Source: Bacillota bacterium
GTDB lineage: Bacteria; Bacillota; Clostridia; DSM-8532
NCBI GenBank assembly: GCA_023415825.1
Contig: JAEZJF010000018.1
Coordinates: forward strand, 248,001-312,000
Direction: 5' to 3'
DNA length: 64,000 nucleotides
Shown: positions 1-9,127 of the stretch, one piece after another
Numbering within the stretch: the first letter of the stretch is position 1
Layout: each line of letters opens with the position of its first letter
Notes under the pieces: generated by a model
Told to the model about the DNA's origin: nothing
What the model saw: the letters and a program-made list of their open reading frames with translations, nothing else
Database searches by the model: none
Program-made: the position numbers and the translations under genes

Positions 1-2309
1 GTGCAATATACAAACATCCGGTCACTGATGCTTTGGAGATTTTTCGAAAGCGTCACGCCGCTTAGTGCGCCGCAGCTGGCAAAGGCTTCGCGGCCTATGC
101 TGGTGATGGTATCGGACATCACTATGGTCTTCAGGTTATAACAGGCGGAGAATGCTCCGTTTCCAATGCTTATCAGTCCATCGGGCAGCGTGATTTCGGT
201 AAGTCCCTGGCAAGCGTTGAACGCTTCTTCGCCAATGGTTGTGAGACCTATCGGCAACGCAATGCCGGTTAGCCCCGAGCATCCGCCGAAAGCACGATCT
301 CCTATATTTTTCAGGCCGCTGGGCAGCGTGATGCTCATAAGGCGCGTACGTCCATTGAACGCCTCGTTCCCTATGCCGGTTACCGGCAGTATACCATAGG
401 AACCTGTATCCAGCGAAGCCGGCACCGTTAAATTTAAATCTTCAAACCAGCCGTACGTGCAGCCGGTGATGGACAGCGTCCCGTCGCCCAGTACCATCCA
501 ATACCAGATATCAGTTACGCCTGTGGCACCCGGCTCAGCGGGAGTACAAGCCGTCCATTTTGCATACAGTGTCTTATCGTCGTCGACGGTATCACTATCG
601 AAAATCCATTCCTCGGTGCATGCCACATCCTTAAACCAGCCGCCAAAGATATGCCCCTGGAGTGTTGGAACGGCGGGCTCTGAAATTGTACTTCCCGTCG
701 CGGTTATGATATCTGGAACCGCAGAGCCTGTGCCGGTTTCAAAGGAGACGGTATATAATGAGTAAAATGCGATGCCGTTTGCCGGCGCGTATGTTTGTGC
801 TGTTGAGCCGGCAAAGCCATAGATGCCGTTACTCGGGATTGCTGTATTTTTAATCGCTGTTGCATACTTAAAAACGTCGCTTCCAAAAGTAGTGCTGTCG
901 CCGAGGATGACCGCTTTCGCCAACCTTGTACAGAAAGAAAAAGCGGAGCTGCCGATGCTTGTCACGTTTCTCGGAATGGTCACCTTATTAAGGTTGTCGC
1001 AGCCCAGAAATGCAAAGTCTCCGATAACCTCAAGACTGTCGGGAAGAGAAACATCCGACAGCCTTCCGCAAGAATTAAAAGTGTAAGGACCGATTACCTC
1101 AACACCCTCTGGGATATTTATGCTAGTTAAGCCGCCACATCCCTGGAACGCATTGGCGCCGATGCTCTTAACACTTTCAGGGAGATCGATTCGAGTCAGT
1201 TCAGTATTTCTGCAATTCATAAAGGCATAGTCGCCAATTTCTGTAGCGCCCTCTGGAATGCTGACCCCGGACAGATGAGCGGAATCGAGAAATGCGTAAT
1301 TGCCGATTTTCGTGACACTGTCCGGAATGTCTAGTTCTCCCGATCGGCCGGCAGGGTGAAGGATCAGAAGCGTTTTGCCGGCATTGTACAATACTCCGTC
1401 CTCACTGGAAAACTGCGTGTTTTCTGCGTCAACAGTGATTTCAGCCAGAGCGTAGCAGCCCTCGAATGCGAACGCACCAATGAACGTCACGCTTTTCGGG
1501 ATCAGTATGCTTTCCAGCGCATTGCATTGAGCGAACATATTGTCCGGTATATTGGTAAAGTCGGTATTATCCGGCAGCGTGATGCTCTTAAGAGACCGGC
1601 AGGCCTCAAAAGCGCCGGCGCCGATGTCGGTAATCGAATCCGGGAGTATCATGCTCTCAATGCCCGCATCGATAAAAGCTCTGCTGCCGATAGATGTAAT
1701 ATGAGTTAAAGACGCGATATTAGTCGTTTTCAGGCTGCCGTCTCCCCAGAAAAGCTTTTCCGGTACGGCGGTAAAGCCGGCGTTATTCGGCAGGGTTACG
1801 CTCACAAGACCACTGCAGTTTGAAAAGGCGGCACTTCCGATGCTTTGTACTGAATCAGGTATCGTGATGCTCGTCAGCGCGGAGCAATTGGAAAACACCG
1901 AAGCACCGATATTAGTGAGGTTTGATGAGAACGTCACGGAGGTTAAGCTATTGCACCAGGTGAAGGCACTGTCGCCCACACTCGTCACGCTGTCGGGCAT
2001 GACAAAGGTTTTAATCTGTGAGGGAAAGAAGATAGGGTTTGTTACTTTAAAGGCGTTGCTTTCTATTCTTGTGACGGTCACCGGCCCGGAGCCTGTATCC
2101 AGCGATTCCGGTAGAATCAGGTCGCCGGACGGTGCTGTACAGCCAGTGATGGATAGAGTTCCGTCTTCAAGCACTATCCACTTCCAGATGCCTGTCGTGC
2201 CGGTACCTCCCTCTGCCTGTGCGGTGATCGGCAGGCCTGCAAGTATCAGAGCTATGGACAGCAGTGTCGCTATAAATGAGCAAAATGCTTTTTTCATCTT
2301 TTTTATCAT
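1..2309 (-). CDS. BspA-type leucine-rich-repeat surface protein, C-terminus outside window
   Basis: The minus-strand frame is open from an ATG at 2309 to the window edge (769 codons), so the 3' end is missing. An AAGGGGTG ribosome site precedes the ATG. The N-terminus MIKKMKKAF is followed by a hydrophobic stretch and an AQA cleavage site, a Sec signal peptide. The body is a long series of LRR_5/BspA units with repeated patterns such as ITLPDSVTSIGxxAFxxC. About residues 520-590 read as a Listeria-Bacteroides/Flg_new repeat (GWFKD, LYAKWT), after which the N-terminal module (DGTLSITGCT) recurs and a second LRR block starts. Such proteins are secreted and usually adhesive. The missing C-terminus probably holds the cell-wall anchor, which cannot be seen. 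Confidence 0.93.
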   Translation of the reverse strand, partial: MIKKMKKAFCSFIATLLSIALILAGLPITAQAEGGTGTTGIWKWIVLEDGTLSITGCTAPSGDLILPESLDTGSGPVTVTRIESNAFKVTNPIFFPSQIKTFVMPDSVTSVGDSAFTWCNSLTSVTFSSNLTNIGASVFSNCSALTSITIPDSVQSIGSAAFSNCSGLVSVTLPNNAGFTAVPEKLFWGDGSLKTTNIASLTHITSIGSRAFIDAGIESMILPDSITDIGAGAFEACRSLKSITLPDNTDFTNIPDNMFAQCNALESILIPKSVTFIGAFAFEGCYALAEITVDAENTQFSSEDGVLYNAGKTLLILHPAGRSGELDIPDSVTKIGNYAFLDSAHLSGVSIPEGATEIGDYAFMNCRNTELTRIDLPESVKSIGANAFQGCGGLTSINIPEGVEVIGPYTFNSCGRLSDVSLPDSLEVIGDFAFLGCDNLNKVTIPRNVTSIGSSAFSFCTRLAKAVILGDSTTFGSDVFKYATAIKNTAIPSNGIYGFAGSTAQTYAPANGIAFYSLYTVSFETGTGSAVPDIITATGSTISEPAVPTLQGHIFGGWFKDVACTEEWIFDSDTVDDDKTLYAKWTACTPAEPGATGVTDIWYWMVLGDGTLSITGCTYGWFEDLNLTVPASLDTGSYGILPVTGIGNEAFNGRTRLMSITLPSGLKNIGDRAFGGCSGLTGIALPIGLTTIGEEAFNACQGLTEITLPDGLISIGNGAFSACYNLKTIVMSDTITSIGREAFASCGALSGVTLSKNLQSISDRMFVYC

Positions 2310-2374
2310 TTTTTCACCCCTTGAAAAACCTATTGATTATCATTGAAATTAACATATATCGATATTTTTTACAT

Positions 2375-2388
2375 CGTACCAAAGTACG
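2375..2388. promoter_or_regulatory. Inverted repeat upstream of the LRR gene
   Basis: CGTAC and GTACG arms flank a 4-nt spacer, 66 bp upstream of the LRR gene start. The position suits an operator or a small RNA hairpin. No regulator can be assigned. Confidence 0.3.
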
Positions 2389-2397
2389 GTAAATAGA

Positions 2398-2420
2398 GGT
2401 GCGTTCTTTTAGAACGAACC
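2398..2420. repeat. Imperfect palindrome resembling a perfect one at 56737-56758
   Basis: Arms GGTGCGTTCT and AGAACGAACC are separated by TTT, with one mismatch. The core CGTTCTTT...AGAACGAAC recurs 54 kb away as a perfect 22-bp palindrome. Both copies lie between genes and next to terminators, so this may be a dispersed palindromic element. Confidence 0.5.
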
Positions 2421-2442
2421 ACAAGCCTCGACCCATAAAAAA

Positions 2443-2465
2443 ATACGCGCCTGTCTTGCGCGTAT
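2443..2465 (-). terminator. Rho-independent terminator of the MalT-like gene
   Basis: A perfect 8-bp stem (ATACGCGC/GCGCGTAT) with a 7-nt loop is followed on the minus strand by a run of seven T. It lies just past the stop of the 2484-5120 gene. Confidence 0.85.
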
Positions 2466-2483
2466 CACGTATATGAGTTTATC

Positions 2484-5120
2484 TTATTTGTCTTTATCTA
2501 TATGACACTGATTTAAAAGCGTCAATTCCCGGATGATTTTTACGCACTGGGCGCGGTTTTTCACCCCCAGCTTGCCGTATATATTTCCGGTATGTGTTTT
2601 AACGGTTCTGAGACCGATGCCCAGTTTCTCACCGATTTCTTGATTTGTAGCTGCATTCATCATAAGCTCCAGCACTTTTTTCTCCTGTGCCGTGAACTGT
2701 TCCAGGACTCCCTCGGTTACTTCCCATGCAACTTCGTCACGCGCCTCCAGGGTTTGCAGCAAGCTGGCAGACATCTGCTTCAACAGGCGTGAGGCAAAAG
2801 CCTTCCGCTCTTCCGAACGATTCCCTTCAGGCCACTTCCCCCTTGATTTTACATAAGCCCGGAGTAATTGCGCCATGGGGGACAATTCATCCAAATAACT
2901 TCTGACATAACCCTCCCCCAAGCCGATGCCTAACGACTCATCCACATATTTCAAAGCAAGCAGCGTTTGATTATTCCTGAAAGCAAGCAGCGCCAGAATA
3001 TTAAGCGCCTCCACCCGGCTGTGGTGCCTCCTGTTGTCCTCGGTGAACGCAAGGAGCCTTTGGAGAAGAAGTTGGGCGTCCTGCATCCGGTTCAGCAATA
3101 TCAAAACCCTTGCATGAACGATCAGTTCGAATTCCCTGATCCTGTTGAGCTCCGTAAATATATTGAGCTTGCTGGAGAAAAACCATTCCCGCACTATATC
3201 CGTGTTTCGTATATCAATTAAAAGCCTGCATCGGAAGGCGTGGAGCAAATATATCCAGTGCGGCCTTCCGCTGCCCTGGAGCTGTTTCTCGCATTCCTCC
3301 AAGACTGCGAAAGCACCAGAAATATCTCCGTTGGCCCGTTTAATACGCGCAATGTCCACCATGGCCGGGACGAGAGCGCCAGGGCAGTTTGCCTCCCGCG
3401 CTTCCTCCACAGCCTTGAGTAGGTATGGAAGAGCCTCCTCCAGCCTATTGTTTTCATACAAATATTCTCCGATTCCCAGGGGCGCATACCCGGGATTTTT
3501 CGAAATCATCCCCCTGTAGTCTTCGGTCATCCTGCGGTATTTGTCAGGGGCTTCCCTGAACAAGCTCGTCAACATGTTGATGGGACAGCGGTAAAAGTAG
3601 ATATCTGCCATATTGAAATCATTATATTCAGGCATTTTATAATACCTGCCCCCATCTGTCACAGCCGCTGAAAAGAGTAGTGACAGGAACTCGGCATTGC
3701 CTTCTCTGACAAGCAGGTTAGCCTCAACCATGTTGCATACAGTCCGGCTGTAGCTGTTCCACTCGGAGCTGTAGGCATATTGATTGTCATCCTTTAAAGC
3801 TTTCATCTTGATAATCCATTGCTTCGATAAATCATACCGCCCCATTTCGGCATAATACACAGCATAAATCGCAGCTATTTTGAAGCTTCTATCTCTATAT
3901 TCGGCCGGCAGCCGATCTATCCACGAAAGCAGTACGCCGAAATCGTTTCTGTGGATCAAATGGTCAATTTGATGTTCTATCATTTCATAGGCCTCGCGGT
4001 ATGAACTGCCGCACAGCAGGTGTTCAATGGCTTCAGGTATAAGGCCGTGCTCCCTAAACCAGCGGGCGGCCCTGATGTGGAGATTTGTGATTTCCTCAGG
4101 CAAAGTTTCTGAAAGGAGTTTATAAAGAATGTTTTTAAACAAATGGTGGTATCTGTACTCCTGTTTTTGCTCATCCAGAGTTACAAGGAAGCCGTTTTCT
4201 TCACCCAGTTCCTTCAGCATCCGGTGTCCGTTATTGTAACCGGTGACAGCATCGCACAGAGATTCCCGAAGCGTATCGAGAATACAGGTTTTCATGGCAA
4301 AGGCCTGTTTTTCCGGCCGCCAAGCACTAATCACTTCATCCTTTAGATATTGCTCTATATCCCTGCTGGACCGTGTGAGGGCGGCAATGGCGTCATTAGT
4401 ACCTCCCCCATCCTCCATGGACATGGCCACTGCGACCATCGCCGCAGCCCACCCTTCGGTATAATTCTCAACCTTTTTTACATCGTCATTCTTAAGCGTA
4501 TAACCCCTCACCTGATAGAAACTGAGGATTTCTTCCTCTCCGAAGCGCAGGTCTTCTTCGTCAATCCTGTGCACCTGCCCTTTGATTTTATGCCTTGCCA
4601 GGTTCAATTCGGGCTCCGACCGGCTGATGAAAACCAGGTGCATTTTTGGTGGCAGATAGTCAATGAGATAGGATAGCCCCTCCAGAATGGTGGCGTCGGT
4701 AATCAAATGAAGATCATCCAGCACAAGAAGGAAGTCCGATTGAACCTCCGACAGCCGGTCGATGAGGATGTTGATATGTATATTTGCATTCAACAACTCC
4801 AGGGAGGAAAAAACATATTCCGCGTCTTTACTTATGCTGCCGGAAAAGCCATCCAATGCAGTACAAACATATCGCCAGAACTGCACAGGGTTATTGTCGT
4901 AGGAGTCCAAGGACAGCCATGCCGAAGGCAGGTCGCATTTCCCAAGCCAATCTATGACAGCGGTGGTCTTGCCGTAACCCGCTGGAGCTATCACTATAGT
5001 AAGCTTATCCGTCAATGAACGGTTCAATTTTTGATGCAAGTGCAGGCGGGAAATAAAATACCGGTTAATTTCAGGCTTGCTGTATTTGTTTTCAATCAAT
5101 ACAGTTTTTATTTCCTCCAT
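2484..5120 (-). CDS. MalT-like STAND ATPase, LuxR-family transcriptional regulator
   Basis: The product is about 878 aa, close to the roughly 900 aa of MalT. The N-terminus has a Walker A motif (APAGYGKTT, about residues 45-53) and a Walker B segment (FLLVLDDLHL). A long helical TPR-like middle follows, then a LuxR helix-turn-helix over the last 60 or so residues (LTAQEKKVLELM ... TVKTHTGNIYGKLGV). In this family ligand and ATP drive oligomerisation and DNA binding. A GTG 12 nt upstream is possible, but GAGGTG then sits 9 nt before the ATG, so the ATG at 5120 is preferred. The gene is divergent from a second MalT-like regulator, and one of them may control the nearby surface genes. Ligand and targets are not evident. 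Confidence 0.92.
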   Translation of the reverse strand: MEEIKTVLIENKYSKPEINRYFISRLHLHQKLNRSLTDKLTIVIAPAGYGKTTAVIDWLGKCDLPSAWLSLDSYDNNPVQFWRYVCTALDGFSGSISKDAEYVFSSLELLNANIHINILIDRLSEVQSDFLLVLDDLHLITDATILEGLSYLIDYLPPKMHLVFISRSEPELNLARHKIKGQVHRIDEEDLRFGEEEILSFYQVRGYTLKNDDVKKVENYTEGWAAAMVAVAMSMEDGGGTNDAIAALTRSSRDIEQYLKDEVISAWRPEKQAFAMKTCILDTLRESLCDAVTGYNNGHRMLKELGEENGFLVTLDEQKQEYRYHHLFKNILYKLLSETLPEEITNLHIRAARWFREHGLIPEAIEHLLCGSSYREAYEMIEHQIDHLIHRNDFGVLLSWIDRLPAEYRDRSFKIAAIYAVYYAEMGRYDLSKQWIIKMKALKDDNQYAYSSEWNSYSRTVCNMVEANLLVREGNAEFLSLLFSAAVTDGGRYYKMPEYNDFNMADIYFYRCPINMLTSLFREAPDKYRRMTEDYRGMISKNPGYAPLGIGEYLYENNRLEEALPYLLKAVEEAREANCPGALVPAMVDIARIKRANGDISGAFAVLEECEKQLQGSGRPHWIYLLHAFRCRLLIDIRNTDIVREWFFSSKLNIFTELNRIREFELIVHARVLILLNRMQDAQLLLQRLLAFTEDNRRHHSRVEALNILALLAFRNNQTLLALKYVDESLGIGLGEGYVRSYLDELSPMAQLLRAYVKSRGKWPEGNRSEERKAFASRLLKQMSASLLQTLEARDEVAWEVTEGVLEQFTAQEKKVLELMMNAATNQEIGEKLGIGLRTVKTHTGNIYGKLGVKNRAQCVKIIRELTLLNQCHIDKDK

Positions 5121-5154
5121 TGAAGGCCGCACCTCATATCTTACATTTTTTTCT

Positions 5155-5160
5155 ATTATA
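5155..5160 (-). promoter_or_regulatory. Candidate -10 box for the minus-strand MalT-like gene
   Basis: A TATAAT on the minus strand lies 35 bp upstream of the chosen ATG. No good -35 is visible at the usual distance, which would fit an activator-dependent promoter. Confidence 0.35.
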
Positions 5161-5264
5161 TCATATCGGTCTGGACTTTCTGAACTGTCCGCCAGAGAAA
5201 ACCGGAGGTTTTGTTTCCGTACGGGCGACCCGCCTTAAGCACAGAATATTGCATGAAATTTTTC

Positions 5265-5292
5265 TTGAATCTATCCGCAGCCGCGATATAAT
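5265..5292 (+). promoter_or_regulatory. Candidate sigma-A promoter for the plus-strand MalT-like gene
   Basis: TTGAAT at 5265-5270, a 16-bp spacer, and TATAAT at 5287-5292, about 95 bp upstream of the ATG at 5387. Identified by eye only. Confidence 0.4.
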
Positions 5293-5386
5293 AAAGGCAG
5301 ATTATTTGATATAGTTGATGGCCTAACGATGCCGCTAAACAGCCCCCGAACAAATCTAAGCATATCCGGGAAAGAAGGCGCACACG

Positions 5387-7858
5387 ATGAAAAAACGCAC
5401 AGCGTTGAAAAGGGAGCGCGTCAACCGCACTTTAGAAAGTATGTTCGACTATCTGCTGACCGTTATTGAAGCCCCTATCGGCTACGGTAAGACAACGGCA
5501 GTCCGGGAGTTCCTGTCAAACAGGGGGGGGATGATATTATGGCTCACATTTCTCTCATCCGTGGATACCGCCTCCTTCTTCTGGAATGCTCTCTCAGCGG
5601 AGATCGGCAGGCTGGATGCGGAAGCAGGTTCAAGGCTAAAGAGCCTCGGTTTTCCCGCCGATGCGCCTCAGATGGTGAATGTAATGTCCATTCTGAACGG
5701 GCTGGACTTTGAAGAGAACACTGTGCTGGTGATCGATGATTTCCATTTGGCGAAAAACCCGCAGATCGGCGCTTTTCTCGCACTGATGATCAAAGAACCT
5801 CCAGAGAATCTTCATATCGCAATCATCACCCGCGACACCTCCGCTCTTGACATCTCAGAGCTTACCGCGAAAGGGCTGTGCAATATCCTTCCCCAGCAGA
5901 CGTTTTGTTTTACTGAAGCGGAAACACGGGACTATTGCACCCTGATGGGCTACAAACCCAATGACCTTGAACTAAAAAAAATCAACGAATACACGGGTGG
6001 CTGGATCTCGATGATCTACCTGACACTGCTCGGTATCAAACAGGGCATCCCCATGGGGAAAAGCGATCTGATCGACGAACTGGTGGAAAAGGCGCTCTTT
6101 AATGCCTATGATGAGGATATCCGGCGCTTTCTGCTGCAGCTTTCCGTGATGGACGCCTTTACGGCAGAACAGGCACTGTTTGTGACCGAAGAGCCGCGTG
6201 CAGAGGAATTTCTAAAAAAGCTACGGCGGGAAAATGCCTTCATCTCCTATGACCAGGCCAAGGGGGTCTACAAGATCCATAACGTGCTGCTGGATTTCTT
6301 ACGGATGAAACAGAAGGACAAGACGGAGCAGCAATCTCTTTACTGCAGGCTCGGCGAGTGGTACCTCGCCCGGAAAGCCTATACGCCGGCGAAGAGCTAT
6401 TTTTTCCGTGCGGGAGAAATAGGCCGCATCCTTGAATTGCTCGACAACGAGGATACCATTACCTATGGCGCCGCGTATTTTGAGGGCTTTTTCGAGATGT
6501 TTGCGGCGCTTCCACGAGAAACGCTGTTTCAATATCCACTGGCCTACATACAGTACCTCATGAAGCTAATGGTAAATCGCGACCAAAATGCCGCCCGAGA
6601 CGGACTCATCCGTTTAAACGAGCTTCAGTCTGTCTACGAAAAGGGGGAGAAGTTTCGCACAGGCAGGGAAAACCGCGTCCTTGGAGAAATCAGCCTGGTC
6701 AGGCTGTTTTCCGTCTTTAATGATATCCATAAGATGAGGAACTGCCTCCGCGAGGCAGCACGGCTGCTGGAGGGGGCTCCCTCCAGCCTAATCAAGCGAA
6801 AGGCTGAATTTACGTTTGCCGCACCCCATCAAGTGTACGTTTATTACAGGGAACAGGGCAAGCTTCGGGAAACCATGGAATTCATGGAGAAGGAATTTAA
6901 CATTTATCCCGAAATCACGGACGGCTGCGGCATGGGCTGCGACTACCTCGCGTTGGCTGAATACGCTCTTGAAACCGGCGACTGGCAGGCTGCGGAGCTG
7001 AACGCCTTCAAGACCATTTATAAAGCGAAGACCAAGGAACAGACAGGAATTGTGATCTGTGCGAATTTTACGCTCATCCGCCTGTATATTTACCAAGGGA
7101 AAATCAGCGATGCGCTGGAGTTTCTAAAGCAGCTCCGGGCGGATGTGGCAATTGAGAATAACCCGTTTTACAATACGACGCTAGACTTGATCGACGGTTA
7201 TGTGTACGCATGCCTTGGCCGTTACGACAGCATACCGGCCTGGCTTCAGACGGGCGATATGTCCCCGGCGCAGTTTATGTTTCAGGGTGTCGCGTTCAAT
7301 TATATCGTATATGGAAAAGCCGTACTGCTTTCCAAGAAGGTTATCCAGCTTGAGATACTGACCGGGGAATTTAGACACTATTTTTCCATATTCCATAATC
7401 AGCTCGGATTTCTGCACAATCAGATTCTGGAGGCGGCAGCGAAGTATCGGCTTTACGGCATGGAGGCGGGACGCACGGTGCTCGAGGAAGCGGTCGAAAT
7501 GGCGCGGGCGGATCATATCATTCTCCCCTTTGCCGAGTATGCCCCAGCCATCATCGACATGGTGCAAAGCCTCCACCATTCCGATTCGCGGGACCTGTAC
7601 ACCAGAGCAATTCTTGAAGCCTGTGAACAGTACATGGTGAGCTTAAAGCACACGCCCCAAAGTTCGGTATCTCTGTCCGACAGGGAAATCGAAATCCTCA
7701 CGCTTACTGCCGAAGGTCTAAAGCGGGATGATATTGCCGTCCGGCTTCATCTGGCGCCGGGTACTGTCAAGAATCATCTGGAAAATATTTACCGCAAGCT
7801 GGAGGTCGGCGGCCGGACGGCGGCGATCAAAAAAGCTCGGGAGCTGAAGCTTCTTTAA
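5387..7858 (+). CDS. MalT-like STAND ATPase, LuxR-family transcriptional regulator
   Basis: An 823-aa regulator with the architecture of its divergent neighbour. Walker A is at about residues 29-37 (APIGYGKTT) and Walker B is VLVIDDFHL near residue 115. An alpha-helical repeat region follows, and a C-terminal LuxR HTH starts near residue 757 (LSDREIEILTLTAEG ... TVKNHLENIYRKLEV). GAAGG lies upstream of the ATG. The two proteins are too different to be a recent duplication. The gene probably senses a small metabolite and controls a local operon; a hairpin at 7894-7917 ends the transcript. Confidence 0.92.
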   Translation: MKKRTALKRERVNRTLESMFDYLLTVIEAPIGYGKTTAVREFLSNRGGMILWLTFLSSVDTASFFWNALSAEIGRLDAEAGSRLKSLGFPADAPQMVNVMSILNGLDFEENTVLVIDDFHLAKNPQIGAFLALMIKEPPENLHIAIITRDTSALDISELTAKGLCNILPQQTFCFTEAETRDYCTLMGYKPNDLELKKINEYTGGWISMIYLTLLGIKQGIPMGKSDLIDELVEKALFNAYDEDIRRFLLQLSVMDAFTAEQALFVTEEPRAEEFLKKLRRENAFISYDQAKGVYKIHNVLLDFLRMKQKDKTEQQSLYCRLGEWYLARKAYTPAKSYFFRAGEIGRILELLDNEDTITYGAAYFEGFFEMFAALPRETLFQYPLAYIQYLMKLMVNRDQNAARDGLIRLNELQSVYEKGEKFRTGRENRVLGEISLVRLFSVFNDIHKMRNCLREAARLLEGAPSSLIKRKAEFTFAAPHQVYVYYREQGKLRETMEFMEKEFNIYPEITDGCGMGCDYLALAEYALETGDWQAAELNAFKTIYKAKTKEQTGIVICANFTLIRLYIYQGKISDALEFLKQLRADVAIENNPFYNTTLDLIDGYVYACLGRYDSIPAWLQTGDMSPAQFMFQGVAFNYIVYGKAVLLSKKVIQLEILTGEFRHYFSIFHNQLGFLHNQILEAAAKYRLYGMEAGRTVLEEAVEMARADHIILPFAEYAPAIIDMVQSLHHSDSRDLYTRAILEACEQYMVSLKHTPQSSVSLSDREIEILTLTAEGLKRDDIAVRLHLAPGTVKNHLENIYRKLEVGGRTAAIKKARELKLL

Positions 7859-7893
7859 CCGATTCAAATCGTTGAACTGATGCCGTCGTTCCC

Positions 7894-7917
7894 AAAATGT
7901 GCCGTTCGGCACATTTT
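7894..7917 (+). terminator. Hairpin terminator after the MalT-like gene
   Basis: An 11-bp perfect stem (AAAATGTGCCG/CGGCACATTTT) with a tight loop lies 36 bp after the stop. The stem's own TTTT end supplies a short U-tract; no further T run follows. Confidence 0.65.
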
Positions 7918-8048
7918 AATTCCAAAATATTCCTCTATACTTTTTAAGTATGGAGGATTTTTTTATACTCGGATGCGTGGGAGAGCAGATGACAGGGTCA
8001 TCGAGCAACCCTCGAATATTTCAAGTGCCGAAAGGAGGTCCACGCCTG

Positions 8049-8306
8049 ATGAACAAAATCCTGAAGGTCACACCCAATGACGATTACACCCTGCTTGTCG
8101 AATTTGAGGAGGGAAATAAAGTCCTGTTCAACATGAAGCCGATGCTGAAGTCCCTGCCCTTCCGCGTCCTGAATGACATGAACCGTTTTAAAAGCATTAC
8201 CCTGGAGGAAAAGGCCATCCTCTGGCCCGACCCTCTGGCTCCGGACGAAAGTATCGTACCCCTGCGCCTGACGGTGGACAACATCCTGTTTACCATAAGG
8301 GGATAA
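8049..8306 (+). CDS. DUF2442 family protein
   Basis: An 85-aa protein beginning MNKILKVTPNDDYTLLVEFEEG and ending in LRLTVDNILFTIRG. The pattern of a short beta-rich domain with VxPxxDYxLxVxFxxG fits DUF2442, small proteins often found next to DUF4160 or toxin-antitoxin genes. An AGGAGG site lies about 10 nt upstream of this ATG. The frame is open further upstream, but that part looks non-coding and lacks a ribosome site. No DUF4160 partner is visible. Function unknown. Confidence 0.8.
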   Translation: MNKILKVTPNDDYTLLVEFEEGNKVLFNMKPMLKSLPFRVLNDMNRFKSITLEEKAILWPDPLAPDESIVPLRLTVDNILFTIRG

Positions 8307-8391
8307 AATATCATTCAAAAAATTGAAATGTGAGGTGACCGGTTCATGAAACAAATAGTAAGGGCAATGCTGGTCAAGGAGGGTTGATGTC

Positions 8392-9054
8392 ATGGCAGAT
8401 GGGCTTGCCGGCGTTGGAAACATAAATTACAGCTTTAAAAAGGATAGGTCTACGATATTAGTCCTCTCTTTCCTCATCCCATTATTCTGGGGCTTTGGGG
8501 GGTGGTTTTTATCCCTTTACCTCGCATATGCTTCCGGAAAGGTTACGGGTGCCACCTCTGAGGAGGCGTTGTTCGCGGCGCTCGTGTCACTTGTTGTGTT
8601 CATACCAATACCTATCGCTGCGCTCATTAGCTATGCGCTGAATAAACTCGAGATATCGGACGGATATGTGTTCATTCATAAGGGACTGAGCGGTCGGAGT
8701 ATATCCTTCAGCATCAATGATGTCCTTTCCTTTCAGCATGCTTATTCCCGCGGAAAAAATGGCAGCAGCAATCATAAAATTATTTTCTATCTCAAGTGCG
8801 GGAAGACTGTCAGAACCAACAACCTGTATCTAAATCCCTTCGAACTGCAAAGGCTTCTCGAGGTCCTGCGCTCATTCTGCGAGGGAAAGGGTTATTCCGC
8901 CTCCGAGATGAAGCGTCTTGCATCTAAAAATGGCAGTTTTCCGCTCCCGGAGGTAAAGATAAACGTCATCCCGTCGATTATAATGGCTCTGCCGTTTGCC
9001 CTTGCGCTGCTCGCTCTCATTTCTTATATCGTGAAACATGTTCTGTCAGGATAG
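8392..9054 (+). CDS. Membrane protein with a PH-like cytoplasmic domain
   Basis: A 220-aa protein not assigned to a named family. Two hydrophobic helices lie near residues 22-45 and 63-83 and a third at the C-terminus (about 193-216). Between them is a soluble beta-rich part (ISDGYVFIHKGLSGRSISFSINDVLSF) that resembles a bacterial PH domain followed by a helix. GGAGGG precedes the ATG by 8 nt. Bacterial PH-like membrane proteins often sit in envelope-stress or secretion contexts. Its position just before a large exported protein is compatible with this but not proof. A 13-codon frame at 8346-8387 upstream may only be the ribosome-site region. Confidence 0.7.
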   Translation: MADGLAGVGNINYSFKKDRSTILVLSFLIPLFWGFGGWFLSLYLAYASGKVTGATSEEALFAALVSLVVFIPIPIAALISYALNKLEISDGYVFIHKGLSGRSISFSINDVLSFQHAYSRGKNGSSNHKIIFYLKCGKTVRTNNLYLNPFELQRLLEVLRSFCEGKGYSASEMKRLASKNGSFPLPEVKINVIPSIIMALPFALALLALISYIVKHVLSG

Positions 9055-9127
9055 CTGGAATCAAAAGGAGGACAGCGGACATATATTGTTTGCCCCCAGA
9101 GATTAATAAAGTAAGGAGACAAAATTT

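Noticed and set aside
7950..8048. Longer N-terminus for the DUF2442 protein
   Set aside because: The extra 33 residues resemble no family, and AGGAGG is ideally placed for the ATG at 8049.
8346..8387. 13-codon frame before the PH-like membrane protein gene
   Set aside because: Too short to judge; its end is the ribosome site of the next gene and no ribosome site precedes it.
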